Positions 45,601 to 53,694 of a stretch of 55,755 bases of DNA are shown one piece after another. The DNA is from Candidatus Aciduliprofundum sp. (lineage in GTDB: Archaea; Thermoplasmatota; Thermoplasmata; Thermoplasmatales; Aciduliprofundaceae). The notes beneath the pieces were generated by a model that searched no databases, was not told the DNA's origin, and saw only the letters and a list, made by a program, of their open reading frames with translations. Location: contig WAPW01000006.1 in NCBI GenBank assembly GCA_015520565.1, forward strand, positions 1 to 55,755, written 5' to 3'. The position numbers were made by a program, and so were the translations under genes. Position 1 is the stretch's first letter. Every line of letters starts with the position of its first letter.

Positions 45601-45634
45601 TAGGATACGAATAAAAGTCCCGACTTTTTTCCAC
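42611..45634 (-). CDS. Degenerate isoleucyl-tRNA synthetase-like protein fused to HhH, zinc ribbon and DUF835
   Basis: 1007 residues from a GTG at 45634, with a TATA box about 26 bases upstream and no ribosome site (leaderless). Residues 78-112 (LLKQLLEKGKVK..YYCEKCDEHYNESQV) look like the zinc-knuckle entry of the class I IleRS/ValRS core. ALVELLGETWLAPYKLKDFL (about 152-171) recalls the CP1 editing domain. Zinc sites follow at about 243, 285 and 298. Residues 440-560 (IIYDYIVEDISHFYIPL) fit the anticodon-binding helices, and 590-710 (YGDIYIQSEQ..LVREIIRRINSMRK) the IleRS C-terminal domain. HIGH and KMSKS are absent. Then come HhH (768-820), zinc ribbon (831-855) and DUF835 (866-1007, LWISYVPFG..LIIVDCFDLLLAING). 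Aminoacylation is unlikely; a tRNA-binding regulator is plausible. Confidence 0.7.
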   Translation of the reverse strand: MEKSRDFYSYPIYDALSPFILDEIIYYDFIYKFFKIFNESANIHYIIYSLNKSDISKLKEIAPYANIYEGEEFIRDIDKLLKQLLEKGKVKVKSINMYYCEKCDEHYNESQVKEIKRVVRENIAKVRIGKRIYFIGDFYEDEEPIGVYLGYDDKYALVELLGETWLAPYKLKDFLINELEVPKNRIRKVSFEELENFDFENYVVKGSGRCKFIIRGDVKARLLKRRLPSYSVIYSKEREVPIKVCPRCGNVLKEEYVPALVVKDNKKTIYISSPEGSYKLPVLYCPNCGHIEYGSKIKDCPVCGSIMERRFALKPELSALGAYIHNFKEPSPLMFLHQRRSRIKILLEGVLKAYYRNLFIKTIYLAHKVPSEVDEVKRAVLLLQRRGEINQSNLKKVQKLRNIVENIVRYVSIYGATSTYEDIDEWLEWKNNQIKLQIRELGKGGKISEMFQIIYDYIVEDISHFYIPLKRKNPLVLGPIKDSLIMLYPYMPNFAKENLNKLGIEDLSLEVGETQEMKVIDILREFLRILRKYREKMHISKREPLKKVVFVTPYADDIEPLKPLILNVENILIFQVTEEWNEMEIEIEPNMEEISASYRAWAPKIAFLLRRKNMKEIVDAMEKGGYTLGIEGFIIKITPNMIKYIKKVPEGYKHIEFKYGDIYIQSEQDATTQRIKLVREIIRRINSMRKDIEMDFDDLIDVSISGDPEAIKMIRGYDDEIREKCLARNIEFSYTEYGYIVEWPIMGYRITIGINPLFKRWVIKAFKSIPGIDDARAELLFNMGYGSVYDLMEADPEQLADTTGIPINLARDIIDYIYSTAFKPKKEKNKEYCPFCGAELAPEDDFCPRCGAPIRVKIEEKRIKKGNVYLFRGDLDKMMDRIPEDLMKERKMLITKDDPEEIKKRYELKNVETLWISYVPFGNTIKPKELDKLKDSVLKFLDKGGKLIIVDCFDLLLAINGLDKLLQMIGEMKEKLKEKEAYLFFNIEELEAFEMGEIMKYVDGEVK

Positions 45635-45652
45635 GAAAAGTATATTCTATTT

Positions 45653-45697
45653 CATAAATATATAATTATTGCCACCTCAAGAGATAAGGTATAAATA
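45653..45697. promoter_or_regulatory. Divergent promoters of the IleRS-DUF835 gene and asnS
   Basis: On the minus strand ATTATATATTTATG is centred about 26 bases before the GTG at 45634. On the plus strand TATAAATA (about 45690-45697) is about 24-27 bases before the asnS ATG at 45718. Both suit leaderless transcripts, and the two TATA boxes are about 35 bases apart, so the genes may share upstream regulation. Confidence 0.55.
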
Positions 45698-45717
45698 AAT
45701 AACTCCCATGCTACCTT

Positions 45718-47010
45718 ATGTTCCAGCACATATCCGATGTACTATCAGACGATTTCATAGGGAAAAAGGTTGCTCTACGAGGATGGATATACAGGAAGAG
45801 GAGAATGGGAAAAATAATATTTGTAGTTCTACGAGATTCTTCAGATATAATCCAATGTGTAGTGGAGAAGAAGAAAATAGGGAATGAAAAATTCAAAGAA
45901 TTGGATAAAGTGGGTGTGGAATCATCGTTGGAGATTAAAGGAGTTGTGAGAAAAGAGGAAAGAGCACCTACAGGGTATGAAGTGGATGTTAATGATATAA
46001 ATATTGTAGGTGCATCTTACCTTTTCCCCATTACGAAGGATAAAAGTGATGAATTTTTGCTAGATAACAGGCATTTATGGCTTAGAAGCAGGGAGATGAA
46101 TGCCATACTTAAAATCAGGCACACCGTATTTGGAGCCATACACGAGTTTTTCAGAGAGAATGGATATTACGAAGTTCAAGGACCTATATTCGTCACGGGA
46201 GCTGTTGAAGGCGGCTCTACATTATTTGAAGTCCCATACTTCGGAAAAAAAGCTTACTTGTCTCAAAGTGCCCAGTTCTACCTTGAAACCTTCATATTCT
46301 CATTGGAGAAAGTTTACACAATTGCGCCGAGCTTTAGGGCAGAGAAGAGTAGAACAAGGAGGCATTTGACAGAGTATTGGCATGCAGAGGGAGAGGTTGC
46401 TTGGTATCACAATGAGGATATGATGAGAAGTGAGGAAGAGCTAATAATGCACATAGTTCAAAAGGTTCTTGAAGAGAGAGAGAAAGAATTGAAATTTTTA
46501 AATAGGAATATAGAAATATTAAAAAATCTGGAAAAACCATTTATAAGGATGAAGTACCAGGAGCTCATAGAATTTGCACAGGAGAATGGAATAAATATAG
46601 AATACGGAGATGACTTAGGTGCAGATGAAGAAACTGCAATAACGAAGAAGTTTGATAAACCAATATTCGTGACACATTATCCCATAGAAATAAAGCCATT
46701 TTACCATAGACCTGATCCCAATAACCCAAGAGTTGTTCTGTGCCACGACCTTCTAGCCCCAGAGGGATACGGAGAAATAATTGGTGGAGGAGAGAGAATA
46801 TACAAATTAGATGTGCTTTTGAAGAGAATGGAAGATGAGGGTCTCGACCCAGAAGATTATTATTGGTATGTTGACTTGCGCAAGTATGGAAGCATCCCCC
46901 ATGCGGGATTTGGCTTAGGAGTTGACCGCCTTGTCTGGTGGCTTGCAGGTCTCTCTCATATAAAATATGCCATACCATATCCAAGAACAATTAGAAGAAC
47001 AAAACCATAA
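45718..47010 (+). CDS. asnS: Asparaginyl-tRNA synthetase
   Basis: 430 residues, class IIb synthetase. The N-terminal OB anticodon-binding domain (GKKVALRGWIYRKRRMGKIIFVVLRD) is followed by the catalytic core with SRTRRHLTEYWHAEGE (motif 2 region) and GFGLGVDRLVWWLAG (motif 3). GGSTLFEVPYFGKKAYLSQSAQFYLE favours AsnRS over AspRS (which has ...LFPV..F...LAQSPQLYKQ). It charges tRNA-Asn directly, so the organism need not rely wholly on the Asp-tRNA transamidation route. Confidence 0.92.
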   Translation: MFQHISDVLSDDFIGKKVALRGWIYRKRRMGKIIFVVLRDSSDIIQCVVEKKKIGNEKFKELDKVGVESSLEIKGVVRKEERAPTGYEVDVNDINIVGASYLFPITKDKSDEFLLDNRHLWLRSREMNAILKIRHTVFGAIHEFFRENGYYEVQGPIFVTGAVEGGSTLFEVPYFGKKAYLSQSAQFYLETFIFSLEKVYTIAPSFRAEKSRTRRHLTEYWHAEGEVAWYHNEDMMRSEEELIMHIVQKVLEEREKELKFLNRNIEILKNLEKPFIRMKYQELIEFAQENGINIEYGDDLGADEETAITKKFDKPIFVTHYPIEIKPFYHRPDPNNPRVVLCHDLLAPEGYGEIIGGGERIYKLDVLLKRMEDEGLDPEDYYWYVDLRKYGSIPHAGFGLGVDRLVWWLAGLSHIKYAIPYPRTIRRTKP

Positions 47011-47022
47011 AAAAGAGAAAAA

Positions 47023-48099
47023 TTAAGATTCTATTTTTTCTGCTTCTTCAATAACTTCTTTTGCCTCTTCTCCACTCTCAAGTTCTCCGGCAGCTAGTTG
47101 CTCTGCAAAGTGGCAAGCTACATAGTGCCCTGGCTCAACTTCCACAAGAGGTGGCTCCTTCACATCGCAAATACCCTTCTGTGCATAAGGGCAGCGAGGC
47201 CAGAATCTGCATCCAGGTGGAAGATTAATTGGGCTTGGTATTTCTCCCTTAATTTGCACCCTTCCATGCTTGTGGTCTGGATCTGGCACAGGAACTGCGG
47301 AAATAAGAGCTTTGGTATACGGATGCATTGGGTTAAACACAACTTCATCCGAATCGGCCATCTCTACTATTTTACCTAGATACATCACTGCCATCTTATC
47401 GGACATGTATCTAGAAACTGCTATATCGTGCGTGATGAAAAGATAAGGTATATTGTATTTGTCTCTTAAATCAAGCATTAAATTCATAACTCCAGCGCGA
47501 ATTGATACATCAAGCATTGAAACAGGCTCATCTGCCACTATGAATTTAGGCCTTAGAACTAATGCTCTAGCAATTGCAACTCTCTGCCTCTGACCTCCAC
47601 TCATCTCATGAGGATACCTATCCAAGTACTCTTCAGCAGGTCTTAATTCTGCATCTTCAAGTGCCTTAATAACCATTTCCACACGCTCATCGTAGCTCTC
47701 ACCAATTCCATGTATGAGGAGAGGCTCCATCACTGTTTTTTCTACCGTAAATCTTGGATTTAATGACTCATAAGGATCCTGGAATATCATCTGCACATTT
47801 CTTCTGTAATTTTTTAATTCTTTACCCTTCAAAGTTGCAATATCCTGACCTTCAAATAGTATATTGCCCTCCGTGGGATCTTCAAGCCTTGTAAGCAATC
47901 TTCCCGTTGTTGTCTTACCGCAGCCAGATTCTCCCACTAGACCTAATATCTCTCCACTATGAATATCAAAGCTAATTCCATCTACAGCTTTCACATAAAT
48001 TGGTTTACCCCATATCTTGAACATTCCGGTATGAAGCTCAAAGTACTTCTTAAGATTTCTCACCTTAATAATTACCTCTCTATTATCCTCATCACTCAT
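47023..48099 (-). CDS. oppF: Peptide ABC transporter ATPase, OppF type
   Basis: 358 residues from the ATG at 48099 with GGTGAG upstream; the longer track ORF runs through the end of oppD. Walker A is GESGCGKTT, signature [17 protein letters not shown], Walker [13 protein letters not shown]. The C-terminal oligopeptide module has [22 protein letters not shown], four cysteines that in OppD/F-type ATPases bind an Fe-S cluster. It energises uptake together with OppD. It overlaps oppD by 8 bases and is the last gene of the operon. Confidence 0.92.
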   Translation of the reverse strand: MSDEDNREVIIKVRNLKKYFELHTGMFKIWGKPIYVKAVDGISFDIHSGEILGLVGESGCGKTTTGRLLTRLEDPTEGNILFEGQDIATLKGKELKNYRRNVQMIFQDPYESLNPRFTVEKTVMEPLLIHGIGESYDERVEMVIKALEDAELRPAEEYLDRYPHEMSGGQRQRVAIARALVLRPKFIVADEPVSMLDVSIRAGVMNLMLDLRDKYNIPYLFITHDIAVSRYMSDKMAVMYLGKIVEMADSDEVVFNPMHPYTKALISAVPVPDPDHKHGRVQIKGEIPSPINLPPGCRFWPRCPYAQKGICDVKEPPLVEVEPGHYVACHFAEQLAAGELESGEEAKEVIEEAEKIES

Positions 48100-49144
48100 T
48101 GCTCTCACCACCGCCAAGCTCACCATACAATTCCTCTGCAAAGTGACACTTTGAATAATGTCCCGGAGCAACTTCCACCACAGGTGGCTCTTCTTCCAAG
48201 CATATATCCTTAGCGTATGGACAGCGAGGAGCAAATCTACATCCCTTTGGTGGATTAGACAAATCAGGAGGAGAACCGGGTATGGCCTTGAGCCTCTGTT
48301 TCTTTTCCTTCTTTATGCTTGGGAACGCTGCTAGAAGAGCTTCCATGTATGGATGTGCCGTCTCCTTGAAAACCTGTCTTGTTGTACCTGTCTCCACAAG
48401 ATGTCCTGCATACATCACGGCTATCTTATGAGCCATCTCTGCCACAACACTAACATCATGGGTAATGAGAATCATTGCAACTTTTTCCCTCTTCTGCAAC
48501 TTAGCCATCTCACCCAAGATTCTATCCTGAGTAACTACATCCAATGCAGTTGTAGGCTCATCCGCTATGATAAGATCTGGATTCAAGGCAAGTGCCATAG
48601 CAATCATAGCTCTCTGCTTCATACCACCGCTGTACTCATGTGGGTAATTATCAATTCTATCCACAGGTATGCCAACTAACTTGTATAACTCCTCAACTCT
48701 CTTTCTTGCCTCCTCATCAGTGACATCCTCATGAGCTTTTATTGCCTCAATTATTTGGTCTCCAACTTTGAACACAGGATTGAAAGCGTTCATAGCTCCC
48801 TGGAAAATCATGGATATCCTCTTCCATCTGTACTTTCTCATTTCTGGATGAAACTCAACAATCCTTCTATAGCCAGGGTGTTTTTTACTAGGAACTGTAC
48901 TCATCTGTATGAAATCCCTGCCATCAAATATCACCTTGCTTTTTTCCGTGTAATAGGCATTATTAGCCAATAGCTGTGTTATTCCGTAGCCAGTGGTTGT
49001 CTTACCGCAGCCAGATTCTCCCACTAGGCCCATAGTTTCTCCTTTTTCAAGCTTAAAGTTCACATCATCTACTGCATAGACCCAACCACCTTGGATTTCG
49101 TAATGTATTGAAAGATTTTTAACTTCTAATAATGTCTTCGCCAT
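48092..49144 (-). CDS. oppD: Peptide ABC transporter ATPase, OppD type
   Basis: 350 residues from the ATG at 49144, preceded by GAGGTGAT inside the end of oppC. Walker [10 protein letters not shown], signature YSGGMKQRAMIAMALAL, Walker B LIIADEPTTALD, then the C-terminal CRFAPRCPYAKDICLEEEPP cysteine cluster. Partner of OppF in the ATPase pair. Substrate is probably peptides, by family. Confidence 0.93.
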   Translation of the reverse strand: MAKTLLEVKNLSIHYEIQGGWVYAVDDVNFKLEKGETMGLVGESGCGKTTTGYGITQLLANNAYYTEKSKVIFDGRDFIQMSTVPSKKHPGYRRIVEFHPEMRKYRWKRISMIFQGAMNAFNPVFKVGDQIIEAIKAHEDVTDEEARKRVEELYKLVGIPVDRIDNYPHEYSGGMKQRAMIAMALALNPDLIIADEPTTALDVVTQDRILGEMAKLQKREKVAMILITHDVSVVAEMAHKIAVMYAGHLVETGTTRQVFKETAHPYMEALLAAFPSIKKEKKQRLKAIPGSPPDLSNPPKGCRFAPRCPYAKDICLEEEPPVVEVAPGHYSKCHFAEELYGELGGGESNE

Positions 49145-49149
49145 CTTAA

Positions 49150-51618
49150 TCACCTCTTCCTCAAGCGTGGGTTAAGTATCTCATCGAAAGCCCTGCCTAT
49201 TAGATAGAATCCAGTTGATATCAATGTAATTGCAAGGCCTGGAGGCAATAGCCACCACCATGCATACATCACTGCTCCAGCAGTTTGAATACTGTAAAGC
49301 ATCTGTCCCCAAGATATTGCTTTAGGATCTCCGAGACCCAAGAAGCTAAGAGCTGCTTCTGTTAGAATAGCACCTGCAACTCCCAAAGTCATATACAGGA
49401 AAGAGTAGGGTAACACATTAGGGAATATGTGAGAGAACATTATTCTCCTATTACTTGCTCCTGCAACTCTAGCAGCATCCACGAAGGGCCTACCTCTCAA
49501 TGATAATGTTTGAGCCCTAATAACCCTAGCTATTCCTGCCCATCCAAAGGCACTAATTACCATGATTATATTCCATATACTTGGCCCTAAAATAGCAGTT
49601 AATATGAGCAATATAGGCAGAGTTGGTATTGTTAACATTATATCCACGAATCTCATAAGAACTGTATCAGTAGCTCCTCCCTTGAAGCCAGAGTAAACTC
49701 CATAAAGGGTGCCTATCATAACCGAGATGAATGCTGCTGTTATACCTACAATGAATGCAACTCTTGAACCATAAACAAGCCAAGTCCATATATCATGACC
49801 CTTATCATCGGTACCAAGGATATAAGTATTTCCACTGAAATATTTACCTGGAGGCAGTGGAAGTACATTATTACCCTTTGGATTTACAAGTCCTATAGTA
49901 TTAGTGTTACTACAGTAATACAATCCATATAAATCAAAGCTCGCAGTAGGAGAATACCTAGTACCTGAGAGAGAGCCCATGTATGTATAGAATGAAAGTT
50001 TGCCACCCTGCGGGTAGGGAAATGGCTCTAATTTCTTTGTATGATTATCGTAGTACATAAATGGGCTAACTATCATTTTTCCAGTACGTAGATAATCAGC
50101 AAAGTCCAAAACATACAACTGAAGTTCTTTGTTCTTTTCTTGAGTAACCACCAACATTTCACCGTTTTGGAGGATCATATTATTTAGAAGCACTGCCTTA
50201 TGAGGAACCTCAATAGCACCAGTTGATGTGTGGGTGAATGGCTCCATTTCAAATGTTGAGCTAGATGCACCCTTTACATATTTATAGATATAAGTTTCAT
50301 CTACGCTGCTAACATACTTTGCATTATAAACAGTAAAATTGCCTGAAGCATATGTAACCGATGGTGCTGCTGAAATAACACCATTTCCCATCTTCATTGT
50401 CCAATCATCCACAACGGCAGCATGACCAGAAGAGTCACCATTTGGTTTCATAACATAAACTACAGCTGCCCCATTTTCTTGAGATGGGAGAAATATATAA
50501 TTTTTACCAACATCTGGGGCACCTGCATAATAGCCCAGCTCCGCTGTAAGCGCAAAGTCAAATACTGTTTTCACAATATGAGGAGTTGGTGTGATAGGCA
50601 ACATACCGGGAGTTACAAAGGGCAGCGGGAATGTATGAGTATCAAACCCCTTATACACTATAGTTTCAGTTTGCAATGGCACAACTATGACATTTTGATC
50701 TTTAGATACATTCTGATTGTAAAGCTGGTCATTGTAAAATAGCAATGGCTTTTCAATTATCTTTTCAGAGTATACAGCATTTAAAACAGAGTATAAGCAA
50801 TTCTTGGCGCTGGGCATATAAGAATCATTAGAATAAGTGTAGTAGTACCAGTAAACATTCATGTGATAGTCATCTCCAACAGCAATAAACCTTGATGGAA
50901 ATACAGCAGCTCCCGGAGCATAGACTACAGGCGATGTTAAATTTCCAGAGGATGTAGTATCAACCTCAACCCATGTGGGTGTGAAATCCAAAGGCTCTAC
51001 TACCATCCTGGAATACTGAGAATTAGGCATTAAATTGAATATATCATATATCACTAAGTGATCTTGGGTTGTAAATACTATCTCGCCATCCCAATTGGGA
51101 TGTTGGCCTGGACCACTATAATGGTATTGCAAGTCAGATGTGGATGGAGCTAGAAATGCCATATGTGTCACTGTTTCCTGAGGGCCAAGTCCTGGTATAC
51201 TACTCAATTGAAGTGTGAATCGAAGGGAATTCGTGGCCCATGGCTCTAAATTAGGACTTCCAACTCTCTTTGGATCCTGAGTAAATATTCCTTGAATACT
51301 CTTGCCATGATTTATTATTATCCAACTACCACCTTCTGATGGGGCTGTAACTAGTTGGGTATAACCAATTGTTATCCCTTCCACAGGAGCGTTGGAGTTA
51401 AAGGCATAAACATAAGGTCTTAGAGAATCTATGGATGGCGCTTCAAAGTGGGGAGTATAAGGGGTAAGGAATGGAGCAAATATAGCCATTACTAAGAACA
51501 GCAGAATTATTGCAAAGCCCGTTGCTCCATACTTGCTATGAATGAACATTTTCCATCCGCGACCCCAGCTCCTTTTCATGTGCCTTCTCATTTCATCCCA
51601 TTTTGATACTTCTGCCAA
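49150..51618 (-). CDS. oppC: ABC permease OppC with a ~530-residue extracytoplasmic insertion
   Basis: 822 residues, against about 300 for the family. TM1 (ATGFAIILLFLVMAIFAPFL) is near residues 32-52. The canonical rest begins at about 601 with LGTDDKGHDIWTWLVYGSRVAF and has the EAA-like loop AARVAGASNRRIMFSHIFPNVLP. The 66-600 stretch between has no hydrophobic helices. It is rich in Tyr, Ser, Thr, Gly and Pro and reads as repeated beta-sheet (VYAPGAAVFPSRFIAVGDDYH), perhaps a beta-propeller, facing outside. It could bind substrate or replace a separate binding protein. The gene follows oppB by 13 bases. Confidence 0.88.
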   Translation of the reverse strand: MAEVSKWDEMRRHMKRSWGRGWKMFIHSKYGATGFAIILLFLVMAIFAPFLTPYTPHFEAPSIDSLRPYVYAFNSNAPVEGITIGYTQLVTAPSEGGSWIIINHGKSIQGIFTQDPKRVGSPNLEPWATNSLRFTLQLSSIPGLGPQETVTHMAFLAPSTSDLQYHYSGPGQHPNWDGEIVFTTQDHLVIYDIFNLMPNSQYSRMVVEPLDFTPTWVEVDTTSSGNLTSPVVYAPGAAVFPSRFIAVGDDYHMNVYWYYYTYSNDSYMPSAKNCLYSVLNAVYSEKIIEKPLLFYNDQLYNQNVSKDQNVIVVPLQTETIVYKGFDTHTFPLPFVTPGMLPITPTPHIVKTVFDFALTAELGYYAGAPDVGKNYIFLPSQENGAAVVYVMKPNGDSSGHAAVVDDWTMKMGNGVISAAPSVTYASGNFTVYNAKYVSSVDETYIYKYVKGASSSTFEMEPFTHTSTGAIEVPHKAVLLNNMILQNGEMLVVTQEKNKELQLYVLDFADYLRTGKMIVSPFMYYDNHTKKLEPFPYPQGGKLSFYTYMGSLSGTRYSPTASFDLYGLYYCSNTNTIGLVNPKGNNVLPLPPGKYFSGNTYILGTDDKGHDIWTWLVYGSRVAFIVGITAAFISVMIGTLYGVYSGFKGGATDTVLMRFVDIMLTIPTLPILLILTAILGPSIWNIIMVISAFGWAGIARVIRAQTLSLRGRPFVDAARVAGASNRRIMFSHIFPNVLPYSFLYMTLGVAGAILTEAALSFLGLGDPKAISWGQMLYSIQTAGAVMYAWWWLLPPGLAITLISTGFYLIGRAFDEILNPRLRKR

Positions 51619-51631
51619 TTTTTACACCTCC

Positions 51632-53068
51632 TTATTGCAACCTCACTCTAGGATCTAAGACACCATACAGAATATCTGCAATTATGTTACCTCCTATCAC
51701 CAAGAGAGAGATTATGAACAGTGTAGCACCTGCTAAGAAGTAGTCCTGAGCAAATAAAGCTTGTAGATATGTGTATCCAACACCATAGTAAGAGAATATC
51801 TGCTCCAAAATCACCGCACCACCTATAGCATAAGCCAATGCAAGAACGAAGGATGTTATGATAGGCAACTCTGCATTTCTCCTTGCGTGTTTATTTCTAA
51901 CCACTTTTTCAGGCAAACCCTTAGCTTTTGCAGTTAGAATATAATCCTCTCCCAATGTCTCAAGCATAGAAGTCCTTTGGAGAAGAATCACTCCTGCAAC
52001 CCCAAGAAGGACTATAACAGTCAAAGGAAGTATTAGATGCCATCCGTAATCTACGACAGCATAAAATGGATTCCCGGGGCATATACCGAGGGTTGCACAT
52101 GTTGAGCCAATACCTGTGTAGCCCTGACTTGCAAATCCGTTTATAGGAGTCCAGCCCAAGCTATATGAGAATATCCACAAGAATACCAAAGCAAGCCAGA
52201 AGGATGGCATATTGTAGAAGAATAAGCTAGTACCAATCACCGCTCCCTCAGCGGCACCACCTCTTCTCCAGGCTATGTAGGTACCTAATGGAATACCTAT
52301 TGCGTATGTTAGTATCGTAGCAAGACCAAACCAGAGCAATGTTCTTGGAACTCTTTGTGCAAGTATATTTGACACTGGCTGATGATATATGCTGGATATA
52401 CCAAAATTGAAAGTAAACATATCCTTTAAGAAATAAAGATATCTTTCTACCATAGGCTTATCTGTAACATAGAGAAGAGCTATCTTCATATGCGAAGATA
52501 TTGGAACATTCTTGAGAGGAATCTCTATAAGTATGTAATCATATTTCTTTGGCAATACACCAACGCTTTGTATAGACCTACCTAGCTTATCATAAACATA
52601 CCAGTGATACTTGTACTGAGGGGGTACCGGGGCAGTGGATGAATTTTGGAGATATATCTGATTCAATGGTACCTTCTCCGATGATGAAAATACATAAACT
52701 CCATACTGCACTGTTTTATTGCCATATTGATATGTTTCATTCATAGTGAAGGACAAAGCTCTCGGATTAGTATTATATTTTAGAATTGTATAATAATATG
52801 TGAACTGCTGATTTGCATTTGGTATCTCAGAAGCAGGAACTTGAGTGAAATCTTTAGCTGTAAGATGCTCTATGTATTTATCTGCTAGTCCAAAAGATAC
52901 GGCCATATTCGCTATATCTTCAGCTTTATAGTTTGGGTTTCCAAAGAACTGGTCCGTTGGATCTCCAGGCATGGCTTCAAAGAGAGCCCATATTAGACTA
53001 GTAACCACGAATATGGTAATCACAGCTTGAATAGTTCTCTTAACCAGATAAGGACCTAACCCTGCCAT
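51632..53068 (-). CDS. oppB: ABC permease OppB with a ~150-residue extracytoplasmic insertion
   Basis: 478 residues from the ATG MAGLGPYL at 53068, preceded by GGTGG; a start at about 53107 would add 13 residues. TM1 YLVKRTIQAVITIFVVTSLIW and the family motif FEAMPGDP are followed by about 150 extra residues (roughly 60-210) of polar, beta-like sequence, after which the canonical permease resumes (YLYFLKDMFTFNFG, ARTLLW-like VPRTLLWFGLATILT, EAA loop TAKAKGLPEKVVRNKHARRNA). The usual family size is 305-330. First gene of the transporter operon; no solute-binding protein gene lies upstream in the window. Confidence 0.88.
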   Translation of the reverse strand: MAGLGPYLVKRTIQAVITIFVVTSLIWALFEAMPGDPTDQFFGNPNYKAEDIANMAVSFGLADKYIEHLTAKDFTQVPASEIPNANQQFTYYYTILKYNTNPRALSFTMNETYQYGNKTVQYGVYVFSSSEKVPLNQIYLQNSSTAPVPPQYKYHWYVYDKLGRSIQSVGVLPKKYDYILIEIPLKNVPISSHMKIALLYVTDKPMVERYLYFLKDMFTFNFGISSIYHQPVSNILAQRVPRTLLWFGLATILTYAIGIPLGTYIAWRRGGAAEGAVIGTSLFFYNMPSFWLALVFLWIFSYSLGWTPINGFASQGYTGIGSTCATLGICPGNPFYAVVDYGWHLILPLTVIVLLGVAGVILLQRTSMLETLGEDYILTAKAKGLPEKVVRNKHARRNAELPIITSFVLALAYAIGGAVILEQIFSYYGVGYTYLQALFAQDYFLAGATLFIISLLVIGGNIIADILYGVLDPRVRLQ

Positions 53069-53143
53069 TATCGACCACCTACCACTTTGGCCTACAATGT
53101 TAATCATCCATTTAAACTTTACTCAACTCGCGTGAGAATATTT

Positions 53144-53155
53144 TTTATATAAAAT
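53144..53155. promoter_or_regulatory. Palindromic TATA box between oppB and the small unknown gene
   Basis: TTTTATATAAAA is a perfect 12-base palindrome and could serve as TATA box in both directions: a start about 25 bases left gives the oppB leader, and one about 25 bases right falls just before the ATG at 53180. Inferred from sequence and spacing; coordinates may be off by one. Confidence 0.45.
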
Positions 53156-53179
53156 TGTAATAGCGGCACTGGTGATAGG

Positions 53180-53347
53180 ATGGAAGAGATACTTTGTGAT
53201 ATAGAGTTCTTGGAGGAAAACGGCGTGTTTATGGCTAAGCTTCAAAGTCCCCTAGGTGGATTAAGAGAGTATAGAGGCATTTCCTTTGAAGAAGTACTAC
53301 ACCAAGTTATGGTTGAATTACAACAGGAGTTTGAAGGTGTACTCTAA
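53180..53347 (+). CDS. Small protein, unknown (55 residues)
   Basis: 55 residues, below the track limit. GGTGAT lies just before the ATG. The sequence (MEEILCDIEFLEENGVFMAKLQSPLGGLREY...) has two beta-like strands and a C-terminal helix (FEEVLHQVMVELQQEFEGV), a layout like small antitoxin-type or HicB-like N-terminal folds, but no match is claimed. Its stop overlaps the next ATG (TAATG), so the pair is translationally coupled. Confidence 0.6.
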   Translation: MEEILCDIEFLEENGVFMAKLQSPLGGLREYRGISFEEVLHQVMVELQQEFEGVL

Positions 53348-53694
53348 TGTTTAATAAGAAGCAAAAAAGAGAATTCGTAGAAATAGTTGAAAAATGCGAT
53401 TCACCTTGGATATGGATAGATATAACTACAACAATGGGTCCAACAACCCTTGAGAGATTCTTCAAGGAGATTTTTAAGGGAGATTTTTTGCATCATTGGT
53501 CACCAACATTTCCAGAGGGATACCTTGAGATCAAAAATAAAAAGAATATAGTTATTCATTGGATACTAGGAGAGAAAGATGAGATAATATCCTCCTCCCC
53601 ACAGGAAGATGTGGATTTTGATAAAATTGATGATGCTTTATCATCTACAATAATACAAAATAGTGTTATAAGAATTTTTTCAGAAAAATATTAA
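53347..53694 (+). CDS. Unknown protein, 115 residues
   Basis: Starts within the stop of the 55-residue gene (TAATG), so the two probably act together. It has Trp-rich stretches (SPWIWIDITT, HHWSPTFPEGY, IHWILGEKDE) and an acidic C-terminal half, without membrane segment or known motif. It overlaps the next, convergent gene by 4 bases. Confidence 0.6.
   Translation: MFNKKQKREFVEIVEKCDSPWIWIDITTTMGPTTLERFFKEIFKGDFLHHWSPTFPEGYLEIKNKKNIVIHWILGEKDEIISSSPQEDVDFDKIDDALSSTIIQNSVIRIFSEKY

Noticed and set aside
42611-45634. The gene being a normal functional IleRS
   Set aside because: Neither HIGH-like nor KMSKS-like motifs can be found, and the N-terminal third does not read as a full Rossmann catalytic domain.
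45718-47010. AspRS instead of AsnRS
   Set aside because: GSTLFEVPYFGKKAYLSQSAQFYLE matches the AsnRS pattern rather than the AspRS one.
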